A stretch of 64,000 bases of DNA from Ziziphus jujuba (GCF_031755915.1 NC_083379.1:15175501-15239500); one strand, 5' to 3'. Positions 21,081 to 34,782 are shown, numbered from the stretch's first letter. Notes: generated from the letters alone by a model not told the origin. Numbers and translations are program-made.

Positions 21081-23297
21081 ACAAGCACCATTAAAACTTA
21101 CTGAAACTACTTATTTCCAATGGAAAAAACAGTTTGATGTTCTTCTTATTGGATATGACCTATATGATTTCATCGATGGTACTCTTCCCTGATCTTCTCC
21201 AATTCTATCTAACAAAAACAGCTCTCTAAATCCAAATTATACTTTCTGGATTCGGCAAGACTCTCTGTTGCTTAGTGCCATCCTTGCATCTATTTCTAGA
21301 GATGTTCATTGATTTGTGAACAAGGCAGAAACCTCTAAAGAAGCATGGGAAACACTAGCAATCACGTTTGCTAAACCTTCAAGGCCACAGCTCCTACGTC
21401 TACGCGAATGACTTCATCACCCTTAAGGGTCTCGTTCCATCCTTGACTACCTCAATGATGTCAAAGGTGCTACTGACGAACTCGTTCTTATAAGCAATAA
21501 CATTGATGATGATGATCTCGCTTTCTTTATCATCAATGACCTCTCAAAGAACTTTGAAAATATCTCTGTTGCATCAGACTAGGGAAACACCTATCTCCTT
21601 CAATGAATTATATGATAAGCTTGTTGAATATGGAAACTAAAAAAAGAGAGTTGCTTAAAGACTGGCAGAAGCTGACGTATCCACTTTCGGCTCAAATAAA
21701 TCCACATCTGGTTCTTATGCCTCAAGATCTTATTCTCAAAAAGGCTTAAATCAGTCTTGACCATATGGTTCTAATTCTAATCATCAACCAATGAATGCAT
21801 AGTCCAACATCGGTGGAAACTCTCAACCTCACCTCTTCAATTCATTTGGTAACTACAAGGGTCGTTGTCAACTCTGCTCTGCCCAAGATCATTCCGCCGG
21901 ATTCTACTCTTTTATGCACCAACAATGGACATATACACCATAGCAGCAACAATCCTTTCACATGCTTCACCACCACAAGCTTTTCACTCTTCGAGCCCCT
22001 CCATAGACCGTTAAACAATCTCCATGGCTTATGGACTCGGGAGCTTCTTACCATGTTACAACTGATTTGAACAATTTTTCCCCAAGTATGATGGTACATA
22101 TGAGATAGCTGTTGGTAATGGTAACAGACTATCGATAACTCACATTAGCCTAACAACTCTTCCCCCTCCTTCTAAATCCTTTTTATGACAAGATGTAATT
22201 TGTTTTCCTTAGATGAAACATAATCTTTTGTCTGTTTCGAAGTTCTGTCAGTCTAATAATTCCTCCATTGAATTCTTATCCCACTATTTTTTTGTGAAGG
22301 ACTTGCGGATGGGGACAGTCCTGCTCAAGGGACCGCTTAATGGTGCCATTTATGAATGGCCAAGTCATGCGTTGTCAACTTCTTCTCCTCTTGCTCTCAC
22401 TAATGTCAAAACAAGACTTCAAGAATGGCATCAAAGACTCGGCCATCCCTCTACCAAATTCTGCATCATATTCTTAGTCGTTTTTCTCTTCCAATCTCCT
22501 CTACAACTAGGTTTGATTGTGATCCTTGTAGGTGCAATAAGTCTCACAAGCTTCCTTTTGGCAACTCCTCTATGAATATTTCCCAACCTCTTCAGCTTAT
22601 GTACTCAGATGTTTGGGGTCCTACGTCAATAACATCTCATGATAGATTTAATTTTTATGTCATTTTTGTAGCTCACTTTTCTAAATATGTTTGGTTCTAT
22701 CTGATTAGACATAAATGTGATGTCGCTTCCATATTTATTCATTTCGAGCATATAGTTGAAATTTTTTTTCAGCTTTCTATTATATCTTTCTAGTTTGATA
22801 ATGGTGAAGAATTTGTTAAACTTAGACAATTTTTTCAAAATAATGGTAGCAATCATTTTTTAACAACACCACACATGCCTCAGCAAAACAGTTATGTTAA
22901 AAGGCGATATAAGCATATACGTGAAACCAGATTAGCCTTATTGTCTCAAGCAAAATTGTCTCATAAATTTTGGACTTATGCTTTCTTTATCGCCACTTAT
23001 CTTATTAATACCTTACCTACTTTAACCTTAAATAATTATTCTCTTTTTGAAAAATTGTTTCAAAAACCACCAAATAATACATTCTTAAGAGTGTTTAGTT
23101 GCTTGTGTTGTCCCTACTTAAAACCATGCACTAAACATAAATTAGAATCCCATTCCAAACCATGTATTTATCTTTGTCCACTCGGGTCTCAAAGTGGATT
23201 TAACTCTTTTGATCCTATAGAGGGTAAACTTTATCAGTCTAGACATGTGGAATTTGTTGAATACGTTGTTATCCTAAATATGGGTTTCTCCCAATGA

Positions 23298-23953
23298 TTC
23301 ACATGAGTAGGAATCGAATTTTGGCTTGTATTTGTCATTTGTCTGTTAACGAAAGTTACAGATCAAGTTACTTTAAAAAATATACTTCAAGAATTTTACA
23401 CAAAATAAATATCCAAAATATATTAAGCAAAGTAAAGCTCCAATAATCAAAGTGTATATATATATATATATAGAACAAATTATGGAACTTTGTATATATA
23501 TAAACTAATAGAATGAATATAACTATATAATAATTCTATTGCAACGTATATGTATAAATGAATAGAAGAACTTTTGCACAGATTAAAACCAAAGTCAACA
23601 AATCCTAAACATAATCAATTGAAAGTCATAACAATTGAAAATAAAAGCAATTTATGTAATCACAAGGGGACATATATCAAACATCAATATGTATTAACAA
23701 AATAAGATTTGCAGAGGATTCAAATAAATTGAACGAAATTGTAATTTACAGATCAATGAATATTATTGCAACAGTGAAGAACACACGACAGATAGAATCC
23801 AAATATATATACATATCGAAGTATTAAACAAAGTATATATATAATCAGATTCACTGCACTAACTGTTACCAAACAATATTAATAAATTTTATATAAATAT
23901 AAAACCGAAATCAAAGCAAGTAAAGAAGATATATATATATATATATATATATA
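23298..23953. other. Non-coding AT-rich filler inside the outer element
   Basis: No reverse transcriptase or RNase H motifs are present where they are expected. The DNA holds (AT)n runs near 23456-23471 and 23932-23953. It probably represents a replacement or deletion of the pol 3' half. Confidence 0.6.
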
Positions 23954-24119
23954 TGTAACCAACATTAGTTAGGCTAACTACTATCTGTTTTTCCTATACC
24001 GTGTATATAGGATATAATGTTCTAGTAATGTTTTCTTCTGTAACAGCAACTATATGTGTATGGTATTTATACTAGTTTTACTCATATAATAATATAAGAT
24101 CTTCAATAATTCACTTTCA
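23954..24119 (+). repeat. 3' LTR of outer copia element
   Basis: It begins TGTAACCAACATTAGTTAGG and ends CACTTTCA; it matches 18039-18210. It sits about 350 bases upstream of the subtilase start codon, so it may now be part of that gene's promoter region. Confidence 0.85.
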
Positions 24120-24468
24120 CTATATTAGGCTCTTTCTGGGTTGCCTTTTAATTTTTAATTTTTAAGTTTGTGGTTCTTGCACAAGAATGGTGCATCACTA
24201 AAAAGGTTGTTTGGTTGATATGGCAAGGACAGCGTGAACACAGTCTGTATATAAGTTTCTCATCTCTCTTCACTGAACATAATTAAGCAAAACTTGTATA
24301 TGGTAACGGTTATAGTCTAAAGCAACTTTATTTCTCTCTTCCAAAATTAAAGCTCTAAAAAACGCCTCTGCTCACATTGACATCGTGATTTATCATTTAC
24401 CCTTTTGCATGAATTAGAAACTCACAATATATATAATATATTATAGCTTCCTTCAACAAGCTCGACGT
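24120..24468 (+). other. Subtilase upstream region
   Basis: About 350 bases lie between the retroelement LTR and the start codon. AT-rich motifs (TATATATAATATATTATA near 24428-24446) are present but lie very close to the ATG, so the true TATA box is uncertain. Confidence 0.4.
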
Positions 24469-27400
24469 ATGTTAAGCATGGAAGAAATGGCCTGGTTTCA
24501 AGCTTTTCTCATTATTTTTGTGTTATTTTCTGCTTGTTTTGCAGAAGAGAGAGCTCTGTATCTAGTTATGATGGAAGGAGACTCTGTTGCATTCCCTTCA
24601 AATACTTCTCCATCTCATGAAGATGGAAGAACTCTGGACCCACATAAGTAAGAACCAGAACTAGTTTCCAAAATTTATACTACATGTTTGTTTTTTCAGA
24701 TTGTATGTAATCATTTTAGTATGTCTTGCATGGATGGTCAGTGTTTCCAAGTCTCATGCAAAGCGCTTGGTTGAGTCTCATAACCAACTATTACAAAGCA
24801 CCCTCGAGACTGGAAGCTATAGCAAGCTTTACAGCTTCAAGCACATCGTTAATGGCTTTGCTGTCCATACGACCCCTTCCCAGGTCCTCTCAGTTTCCCT
24901 TCATGCTTATATTATATGCGAAAAAATGGAGCAGAAAATCAATACTAACCATGGAAATTGTAACATGGTACTACAGGCCGAAAAGCTGAAATGTGCTCCG
25001 GGGGTGAATTTGGTGGAGAGAGATAGAGGAGCCAGATTGATGACTACATACACCCCGAAGTTCTTAGGATTGCGTAAAGGAGTATGGACGCAAGAAGGAG
25101 GAGATAGAAATGCAGGTGAAGGGATTGTCATTGGTTTTGTGGACACAGGCATTAACCCAACACACCCAAGTTTTGCTTACCATCCACATCTCAATCCTTT
25201 TACCTCCAAACTTTCTCGTTTTTCCGGAGCTTGCGAGACCGGTCCTCGATTCCCTTTGAGTTCTTGCAATGGGAAAATAATTTCTGCTAGGTTCTTCTCT
25301 GCTGGGGCTCAAGCCATTGCTACTCTCAACTCTTCAGTGGATTTTCTATCACCCTTTGATGCCGTTGGACATGGCAGGTACAGTAATTAGTTAACCCTTT
25401 TGTCTTGTTTTGTTTGTTTCTTTTTTCTGTTTGTAAAATTGAAGTAGAAAGTTTTGATTGATAAGATACAAAAATATGCGTTATAATCCAGTCATGTAGC
25501 ATCCACTGCAGCTGGAAATGCTGGAGTTCCGGTGGTTGTGAATGGCTTCTTTTATGGACTAGCAAGTGGGATGGCACCGCGGGCACAGTATGTCTTCTTT
25601 CTTCCTGATCTTCAAGATTTGATAATGCTAACTCATTTTTATATGGATCTTGGATGCATAGGCTTAAATAATATCATAATATATATATTCCAAGGATATT
25701 ATTTGTAAAATTTTCTTTTCCTCCTGGCAGAATTGCTATCTACAAGGCTATTTATCCTACAGTGGGAACCTTAACAGATGTGGTTTCAGCAATTGATCAA
25801 GTACACAAATAAAAAACTGGTTCTCACATCTATTTTTAATCTAATCAGATTCTTTCTTTATTTCCTAATCCAGTCAATAATATTCTGTTGGATTAGTTAA
25901 TCAGCAGTACTCAATCTCCAAGTATATCTTAATACTAACATTTTGCTACAAGTTTCCTGCTAGCTGTTCTCTTATTTTTTTTTTTTTTTTATATTTTCAT
26001 AATGGGTTTAGTGGAATATTCAATGGAAACAAATGTAGTTCTTTTTGGTGGACTGTTACCGTAGGCAATTGCAGATGGAGTAGACATCTTAACACTCTCA
26101 ATAGGGCCAGATGAACCGCCAGAAGATTCACCAACCTTCTTAAACATATTTGATATTGCCATGCTATTTGCAAGACGAGCCGGGGTATTCGTGGTTCAAG
26201 CAGCAGGTAATCAAGGGCCAGGTCCTTCAAGTGTAGTTTCATACAGCCCCTGGGCTGTAGGAGCAGCTGCTTCCAGCACAGACAGAAATTTCCCCGGTTC
26301 CCTAATTCTTGGGAATGGCCAAAAAGTTGGAGGTGTTGGATTATCAGGTTAATTAGTTAATTACCCATTCAAGACCATCTTGTTCAGATCCAGTTCGCAA
26401 GTCAACGACCACCAATATTAATGTTTCATAAACTGATTGTTTATATCTTTTAGGACCAAGTTTTGGAGGTGGTTTGTTCTTATATAAACTGGTATTGGCT
26501 ACGGATGCAGTGAAGAGAAATGGGACTTTCCCTAGGACACCACCGTACATTGAAGAATGCCAATATCCAGAAGCATTGGATCCCAATGTAGTGAAACATA
26601 GCATTGTTATATGCATCTTCTCAGCTGGCTTCTTGAATGGGAGCTCCACGCTTACAGCCATAATCGACACAGCTGAAACTCTAGGATTCATGGGTTTTGT
26701 TCTGGTGGCTAATCCAAACTACGGCGACTTCATTGCTGAACCTCTACCTTTTGATATCTCTGGCATTTTGATCCCAACCGTTGCTAGTGCTCAGGTATAA
26801 ATAACATATATATCACCATTGTATTAATGATTATTCATCTCTATCTTTAACAAAAATGGCGAAGGTCTTATTAGAAATGAAAAATGTAGGTTATATCAAA
26901 TTACTATGAACAGAAAACTTACAGAGATGGAAAAGGACTTGTGACTAGGTTCACAGCAAGAGCAGCCATAGAAGAAGGTAGAATTGCTTGTTTCAAGGAC
27001 CAAGTGCCCACCGTAAGCAGATTCTCTTCGAGGGGACCAGATTTCATTGATGTTAAAAGAAATCCAGCAGATGTACTTAAACCTGATATTCTTGCTCCAG
27101 GCCACCAAGTTTGGGCAGCCTGGAGCCCCATAAGCGCCTTGGAACCCATACTGATGGGTCAGTAGAAAATTTTGGTCTTTTCTTGGGGTAATTTAACTTA
27201 ATATTACATACAGAAATTTCTTAGAACTTCTATGGTTATGTAGGATACAATTTTGGTCTATTGTCTGGTACAAGCATGGCAACACCTCATGTGGCTGGAA
27301 TTGCAGCACTTCTCAAGCAATACAATCCTTCATGGACACCATCTATGATTGCATCAGCAATGGCCACCACAGCCAGCAAGTATGATAACGATGGAGACCT

Positions 27401-28037
27401 TATCAAGGCAGAAGGATCATCTATTGGCAGTTTGTATCCCTCAACTCCATTTGATTTTGGCTCTGGCCTCCTCAGTCCTAAGCGTGCCTTGCATCCTGGC
27501 CTGGTCTTTTCTTCAGGTGATAATAGGAAAACAGTTGTTGATTCATGCGTTTGCCTGTCCTATTTGGTACAATATTTTGCTTGAACAATTGGAAAAGTAA
27601 TGTTATGTTGATTCAATGAAGCAGAATATGAAGACTACGTTGGTTTCTTGTGCTCATTGCCGGATATTGATCCAGCAATGATTAGAAATGCCACTGGAGA
27701 ATGGTGCAATTACTCGCTTGGCCACCCAGCCAATCTGAATGTTCCTTCAATAACAATATCATCATTGATTGGATCTCAACTGGTGCAACGAACCGTAAAG
27801 AATGTTGAGAGCAAGGCAGAGACGTACCTTTGTTCAGTGCTGCCTCCAAATGGAACAGTAGTTAACTTGTATCCGCCTTGGTTTACCATAGCTCCACAAG
27901 AAACACAAGATTTATACATACAGTTTAATGTGACTGAAGCAATTGGGGAGTTCAGCTTTGGTGAAATCATTCTGACAGGAAGCTTAAATCATGTTGTCAG
28001 GATTCCTTTATCCATTTTGCCTGTTTCTGTGTTCTAA
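24469..28037 (+). CDS. Subtilisin-like serine protease, SBT2 group
   Basis: Ten exons join in phase: 24469-24647, 24742-24883, 24977-25377, 25492-25587, 25731-25800, 26065-26347, 26454-26794, 26890-27157, 27244-27516, 27625-28037. The product has 821 residues, normal for plant subtilases. It has a signal peptide (WFQAFLIIFVLFSACFA) and an I9 propeptide (RALYLVMMEGDSV, LYSFKHIVNGFAVHTTPSQA). The S8 catalytic domain has Asp163 (GFVDTGINPTHPS), His242 (GHGSHVAS), oxyanion Asn345 (QAAGNQGPG) and Ser604 (SGTSMATPHVAG). A PA domain lies between Asn and Ser, and a fibronectin-III-like C-terminal domain follows. The LMTTYTPKFLGL and CNGKIISARFF motifs place it in the SBT2 group, whose best-known member is ALE1 (SBT2.4), needed for embryo cuticle. 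All catalytic residues are intact, so a secreted, active protease is expected. An ATG at 24478 is an alternative start. Confidence 0.93.
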
Positions 28038-29129
28038 AGATGAGAAGCAAAAGTAGCTTCTTCTCCCAAATGAAACGAACAATTAAGGAAAATGATACTG
28101 AAAGGGCTGAGGCAGGAAGAAGAAGAAAAGGACACATTAATATGCACAGATTTCTCTATCTAATAGGAAATTCAGAACCTAGTCATTCATCATGATATGA
28201 GCACAAGTTGACAAGCTGCTAATAACAGCATGGCACAACCCTGCATTTGCCTTATGTGCCTGTAACAAGATGATATACAAATTCTTACCAAAAGAAAAGA
28301 TGTTATACAAACTCATACAGTCAAGCGTAGGCAGATAATATATGTATAATAAGACGTCATTTTTATCAAAAGAAGAAACCTTAAAATGCTCCTCACTTTT
28401 CTTGCATCGTACGTTATTGCCTTGAAACATCTTTACACATAAAGTAAAAGAGCAATTGGAAAACAGTTTCCATCAGTTCTCAATGCTGAAAAGGTCATGC
28501 CCAATACATGTAAGAGTCGTCACCTTCCAATTCAGTTGACAACAAGCGTTAATATCCTACTCCTCTAGAAAATATTAGGTCAGCTAGTTGAATTCACAAT
28601 ATTCATGAATCATTAGGCAACACGTTGATTTTTTGTTTTTGGTTTGTTCTACTTAATTGTGAGCATTTCGCTTACTTCAAATGTTTATTTAGTTAGCGAC
28701 AATTAGAATTTATTGCTCATCTCAAATAACTACAAACTTCAAGGGGGCAAAAAAAGGTTCAAATTGAAACCAGTTCAAACTGTTTTATCTTGTGTTCATG
28801 GTTTCAAACTGTTTTATTTGGTGTTCATGCTTTTTTTTTTCTCCCTCCCTCCCTCCTTCTCCCTCTCCCTCTCCCTCTGTGTCTCTTAAGTACAGAATTT
28901 ACCAAGATGCCTTATTAACTCCAACTAATACAAGCTAACATTTGAAATAAGCAAACTACATACAATCAAGAAGAAAAAAGCATATCCAAAAAAAAAAAAA
29001 AAAAAGAAGTCTAAAATTATCAAATGAAAGGGATTGAAATATTTATAAATACAATGGTAGAATAAAAAATAAAAAATAAAACGGTACATATTGAATAGAC
29101 ATCGGAAAAAATTAATTAAAGTGTACACA
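28038..29129. other. Convergent intergenic region
   Basis: This lies between the 3' ends of the subtilase (plus) and the O-fucosyltransferase gene (minus). It holds the two 3' UTRs, a CCCTCC-type pyrimidine tract at about 28840-28880 and an A-tract near 28989-29006. No other gene was seen. Confidence 0.6.
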
Positions 29130-29688
29130 TTAATCTGTTCTGCACATACACTCTTTACACCGTGGATACCTGTAAACGCTCCTCGCCTTAGGCCTTGTCT
29201 GGACGTGTTTAGTTTGTCTAACTGCTTTCCTAATTCTTTGCTCAAACACACGCCATTCAATAGTGTGATTCTTTGTAAAGATGCTTGCAAGCCTGCGTTT
29301 ATTTGGCCGTATTGTTGGCATTTTTCCTCCACCATAATATATTCGATAACCAGACACCAAGGATGATAATTGACTCCCTGAATCTGTAATTGCAAATGCA
29401 TCAGCAGCAGTGCAGCCTATGAAGTCCAGTGCCGCTAACTGCACAAAATATTGTCATCAATCAGCAAAGAGCACTGAGAAGAATGGTTCAACACTGTTTC
29501 CTTGAGTAATTCAGTTTATATTAACTGCATACGTTAAACAGAACTTGTCAGCTAATTTATAATAGCTTAAGATGAAAGGGGAAGCATTTTTATGTTGAAT
29601 TTCTCAGGACAAATAAATTTTTTTTAAGACCTAGGAAAACAAAAAATTATTTAAAGCTTAGGTGGCATAAATGCAAAAGATAAAATTT

Positions 29689-29730
<42 letters not shown>

Positions 29731-32700
29731 GATCCAACTGCTATGACTATTCTCAGAAAGAGCAACATTTACAGTTAAACAGTCGTGAGATCAGAATAAC
29801 GGTAGACTTTTATTGCACACAGATCAAGAAGAAACCTACTGCCATCTGTGCAACAATGTTTCCTTAGAATCAGATCTACAATTTAACACAGATCACTATA
29901 TCTGCACTCTAGTATAGATCCATAAAACTTTAATATCCCATTGAAACTGCAAGCTCATGACAAAAAGAGAAATAATTTTTATTTTTTTTTCAATATCAAG
30001 TCTGTAAAACAAGATCCATGTCCTACAGATTGCGCATAATTTTTTAAACTTAAGCCTAAAAATGTCATTTGCACCTGCACTGCAGTCAATACAATTCTAA
30101 AATCTGTCAGTTACAGACTTCATTAAGAAAGAATCAGCAAAAGAATTGCAGAAGCAAGCATTTATGAAATTCCAATGTGAGAGAACTAGTATGAACTCAC
30201 GATAAAATGTCTGTGACTATAAGAAACCCCACTAAACAATGGATTTATTACAGCATTTGCATTTATGAAATAATTTTTTCTTTTATGTTTATGCACGCAA
30301 CATCTGCAGTTAAATGAAAAGTTGCGACTATACATCAATTTATTACCTGAGATGAAAAGTTCATGAATGGTTCAAGTTCGGTTGATGTAAGCAAATTTTC
30401 TTTGGTAACCAACTTAGGATACAAGCTTGTCAGAGCAATCAATCTTGACCTCCCTCCGTAAATCTGTGAACCTGCCACAAATATACTTGTCTTACGATTG
30501 AAGCCAAGAGCGGCAAGCATAAGAACTGCTTCTTCAGGTGTCAAAGGACATAGGCCTTCCAACCTGAGGGCTTGGGGAGACGGTAATCTGGAACAAAAAA
30601 AAAAATTTCTCTCCAATCATAAACCAAACTAGCAGAAAATTTAATGATTTGACTTTCAATTGAACCTCTTTTTGTTTCTAAAAACAAAGTCGTATTTCTT
30701 GACTAATATATTAAAAGTTTCACAACTGATGAAGCAATTGCCACATGGAACAACAAAATAAACTGGTCCAAATATTTGATAATTGGAGAAACATAGTTCA
30801 ACATTATTTTGCAATGAAAATGATGGGACAACTAGCAATTATGACTGCTTACAGGTAGGGATGTGTAGTTACTACAAAGGTGTGTTTAAACAAAATACTG
30901 GTGAGAGCGTGTTCAAAATAAAATATTTTAACAAATTGGAACCTGGACCAATTCACTATCAATAAAATAATACAACCCCATTAACAATAAGAGAAGAACA
31001 AGACACACTGCATACTTTGTGGTCTTCAAAAGAAGCGTCAATGCAGGGAAATGAATTTCACGGTAAGCTTGCAATTCTCGTCTCTCTTCATCACCTCCAC
31101 CAAATTCACATAAAGAATGAGCTACCATGTCAATTTCGAATCTCAGGTGCAAAGCTAGATATCTGGAAGCTTTCTTTCTACGACTTTGATTTTCTTTTGT
31201 AATTGCTTTTGCATATGAACCAACAAGATAGTGATCCAACAGTCCAGGGTAACTTTCATTTTGACGCAATCTTTGAAGAAGAAGAGCACCAGTCTCTTGT
31301 ATTTTTGGAACAAATTGCAAAGCATAAAAATTACATCTGCATCGAAGTCTCTAGATGAAGTTCCCGAATTAGGAAGACCAAAATAAACAAGTGGTAGGCC
31401 AGGCAACTAATTATAGGAAGTAAGGAATCTTGTACACCTTTATTAACAAAGATATAAAGACGAGGATTTTGGAGGCTAGTGATTTACCTGTAAATGAAAT
31501 GGAATTGGATCAAATGCCAAGCGATTCCCAAATCCAAGAAAATGGACAACTCCATTTTTAAGTAGGATAGGAAGAATATATTTCAAGTAAAAACTTGGCT
31601 TGGCCTCTTTTGGTATGTCTTCATCTGTCACCTGGAACAGCAGTCAAACAATTACTAGAACCCAAACTTATTACAGGAAGCAAATTCTGGATTACTTATG
31701 AACTATTATATTTGGCTAGAGAACATACAAGGCTACCAATTGCCTTCAAATCTAATGACCGTAGCTCCACAGGTAGTTCTTTTACTATTCGAATATCAGG
31801 AGTCAAGTAGTTAATAAAATAATCCTCCTGATAGATATCGCTGAATTGACTGTAGCATCATACAATTAGCTAGTCACTTTCGCAAAAAAATAAATAAAGA
31901 AATAAAGAAATTCATATCATGAAAAGGGGAAGGGTAAAGATTGGGATGTACAATGAATGCTATTTAATGAGCATTAAAATCTACTTATAAGACGTAAAAG
32001 ATCAAAGGAACATCAACTAGACCAACCCCAATTAAAAAAATAAATAAATATATAATAAAGAAAGAAAGAAAGAAAGAAAGAAATTCATATCATTGAAAAA
32101 GGGAGGGGCAAAGAGTGGGATGTACAAAGAATGCTATTTAATGAGCATTAAAATCTACTTATCAGATGTAAAAGATCAAAGGAACATCAATCAGACCAAC
32201 CCCAATCACTAATCTCATCCTCCTCAATCTTAAACAAAGATTTTACTTCTCCACACCACTCTAAGAAAGGGAAAAAAGAAGACTAAAGAAACAATAAAAA
32301 AATTAAAAAATTAAAAAAAAAAAAAAAAAGATAAGATTAGGAGCAACCTTGAATGCATTGCTTAACAGGTCAAAATAATGCTATAAACTATTTGAGGAAG
32401 TCAAATTTTGCAAATACTACCATTCATACAATTATGGTCAATAGAGAAATTCGAGATACTGAAACAGTTATGATATCATCCACTAAAACATATTCCAAGA
32501 TTCCCAACTATCTTTCTGAAATCCAAAGCTTAAATGTTGATTAGGGCATTCATCATATCCCACGAAGAACCAAAAAAAGTATTTCCTAATGGAAAAAGAA
32601 GGGATCACCTTACATCTCTCCATACGCTACTGTATAAAAATTTAGGAACAACCAGAGTTGAATTCAGCAAATGAGCAACAACAACAGCATTGCAAACCTG

Positions 32701-33428
32701 TTCCAAACAGAATAGTCTTTAGGCAGATTGTCCTCAAAACCAACATATGATTTGGAAGCATATCCCATTCTAAAAATGAGACGCAAAACCATGAATTGGC
32801 TCAAAAAGCTAGTAAGCATAATAGTAGGAGTTAGAGGTGTGGTATTACTTACAGCTACACGCTGCTGGTTCATCCCACCATTTGCAGTGACCAAAACGTA
32901 TCCATTTTTTCCCTCTATTAAGGTGTAAAAGAATACGTGTAAGAACCAGCTTAATTAATCAATTTACATCTTGTTTTTTAACCAATATTTAAGATACCTA
33001 GATGCTCACTGCCAAATAAATGAGTATGTGACCTTCAAACACACACACACACACACTGAAATGAGAGAGACAGAGAGAGGGAGATAGAGAGCTAGAGAGA
33101 GTACAACCATTGGGTTCCCAGCTATGTTGGTCAGCACAAGGCTTCCAAGAAGAAGCAGGAACGAATGGCTCCTGCCACAAATCTTTTGGCTCAGCTTTAT
33201 TTTGTCCCTGTTCAACACTGAACCAATTAAAGCAGGCAAATGAAAGGCATCAATTCATTGAAAGTGAGATGGTAAGAGCTATCCTTTAGCCAACCAGATG
33301 AGAAAAGAAATATGATCTTCAAATACCTCTGCCAAGGCATGGGCAGCCATAGCCAACATCCTTCCATAATTACCTTTCTGTGGCTTCCTGCCTTTATTAA
33401 ATTTTCTCCATTCTTTCTGCAAAACACC

Positions 33429-33459
<31 letters not shown>

Positions 33460-33631
33460 AAGTTGATAATCTCAATAATCTCATCTGGGAACCAACTGAT
33501 GTTGATGATATCTATATATGTGACGTTTAATGAAACATTAGAGGTTACACTAAAGATAAAAGTGCTTGTTTTTCCATGAATATTAAAAACATGATATATA
33601 GACCACCTAAAGGACTCCATTGGGCCAAAAC

Positions 33632-33674
<43 letters not shown>

Positions 33675-34782
33675 AGCTTTAAATGTCAAGCAAATGCTAT
33701 AAATGTTTTCCTGGTCAGCTTACCCCAGTGTTTGCAAATCATTCCCAAAATATATATTTATTTTTTGGGTAAATCATTCCCAAAATAGTGAATGGTGATA
33801 ATAAGATAATATGCTTTGTTAAAAATGCATCCGCTTTGCTTGTAATTTTACTTTTAATTTCTCTAGCTTAACCTCAGGACCTTCTGACAAGTCCTAAATC
33901 ACAGTGTACTCAGATTTAATCATTTCAAGAATCACTTCTTTTTTTTTTTCTTTTTTTTCAAAATACCCCTTGGCACTGTTACATTGAGGTAATTAAGTGC
34001 ACTCGCGAAATATATGCATTCAATTTATACGGACAATCCCAGTTCAAATATATATATATATATATACATATAACCACAACATTAAGCTCCTATCCAATTA
34101 CCCATTCATTATGCTTATGCAAATGTAATAATTTCGCAATAAATGCAGCTAATTTTCATTGCCACCCACTGATAACAACCAAAACCTACAAATTATATAC
34201 AAGAAGAAATCTTTACCAACAAATGATTCGGATCTCCAAGCAAACTACTCAATTATCAATAAATTCCTAATACTGAAAATTAAAATGGGATCCGCAACAT
34301 ACCCGAATAGAAATCGATACTGATGCCGAAGATGAAGTCGAATTCCCAGCAGACTTGGCTCTGGAATCGACTCCATGATCTTGTAGCCGAGAAAGCATAA
34401 TCCAGTTGAACAACAAAAACAAGCTTAGCAATACAATCACAGCCACAAGCCCTTTCAATCTTTTTTTACCAAACTTCCTATTTGCCCTCTGCTTTGCCTT
34501 CAAATGCTGCTTTCGACCCCATAGACTCCCCAATCCGGAAAACGACGTCTCGTATTGGGAGTCGGAAAATCGATCGGAGCTCGAGAACCGACTCGGTCCG
34601 ATTCGGGGAGAGTGACCCGGCGAGGATTGACGGCTCCTCGGAGTGTTTGAGCCGAGCCGAGTATTGATGAAGCTGGACCACGGGGAGGTGTTGGGCTCCG
34701 ACTGATCTGATACTCCATCTTCGTCGTCTCGTCGACCTTGTTCATCTTGAACGGCGTTTGATGGGTCACCGGAAAAGGCCAT
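29130..34782 (-). CDS. O-fucosyltransferase family protein (Golgi type II membrane protein)
   Basis: Ten exons on the minus strand join in phase: 34782-34303, 33416-33327, 33207-33108, 32914-32853, 32697-32609, 31849-31729, 31631-31488, 31350-31016, 30587-30347, 29438-29130. The product has 656 residues. A cytoplasmic Ser/Arg-rich N-terminus (~108 residues) precedes one membrane anchor at ~110-130 (LKGLVAVIVLLSLFLLFNWI). The luminal domain carries the plant O-FUT (DUF246) motifs VTANGGMNQQRVAVCNAVVV, LNSTLVVPKF, YQEDYFINYLTPDIR, RLRCRCNFYALQFVP, YLALHLRFEIDMVAHSLCEF, PEEAVLMLAALGF, FVAGSQIYGG and DFIGCTAADAFAITDSGSQL. HLRFEIDMVAHS is the conserved HLRxExDM motif of the family. The acceptor sugar substrate is not predictable from sequence; Arabidopsis members act in wall, adhesion and pollen-tube processes. 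Several introns hold long A/T tracts. Confidence 0.92.
31909..32207 (-). repeat. Intronic ~130-bp tandem duplication
   Basis: Copies at 31909-32036 and 32080-32207 share ATTCATATCATGAAAA, GGGATGTACAA, TGCTATTTAATGAGCATTAA and GATCAAAGGAACATCAA. A (GAAA)n microsatellite lies between them. The block is in an intron of the O-fucosyltransferase gene and should not affect the protein. Confidence 0.85.

Larger units (their letters stand above)
18283..23297 (+). pseudogene. Broken copia gag-pol of the outer element
   Basis: The reading frame is split by the nested insertion at 18389 and by many stops and frameshifts. The gag start is near 18283-18393 (NNPSLLPNEPIFANKTLVVI in one frame) and resumes after the insertion as APLKLTETTYFQWKKQFDVL. 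The protease motif MDSGASYHVT lies near 22030. The GAG-pre-integrase motif EWHQRLGHPSTK lies near 22424. Integrase pieces include YSDVWGPTSITSHDRFNFYV, FDNGEEF and PQQNSYVKRRYKHIRETRLA; the glutamate expected after the PQQNG-type motif is not apparent. The frame ends near 23297, with the reverse transcriptase absent. It cannot make an active polyprotein. Confidence 0.85.
18039..24119 (+). mobile_element. Degenerate Ty1/copia LTR retrotransposon (outer element)
   Basis: Two near-identical ~170-bp LTRs starting TGTAACCAACATTAGTTA lie at 18039-18210 and 23954-24119. The left LTR is followed by the initiator-Met primer-binding site. The interior, once the nested element 18394-21085 is ignored, encodes gag, protease, GAG-pre-integrase and integrase pieces in the copia order, broken by many stops. 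Reverse transcriptase and RNase H are missing: after the integrase the sequence turns into non-coding AT-rich DNA. No matching 5-bp target duplication was found (AACAT left, CTATA right), which suggests age or recombination. Confidence 0.85.

Noticed and set aside
32611..32616. Donor GTAAGG directly after the Asp codon in exon 5 of the O-fucosyltransferase gene
   Set aside because: Using it puts the next exon out of frame; the donor five bases downstream (AAG|GTGATC) restores the frame and the expected DVSQFSDIY sequence.
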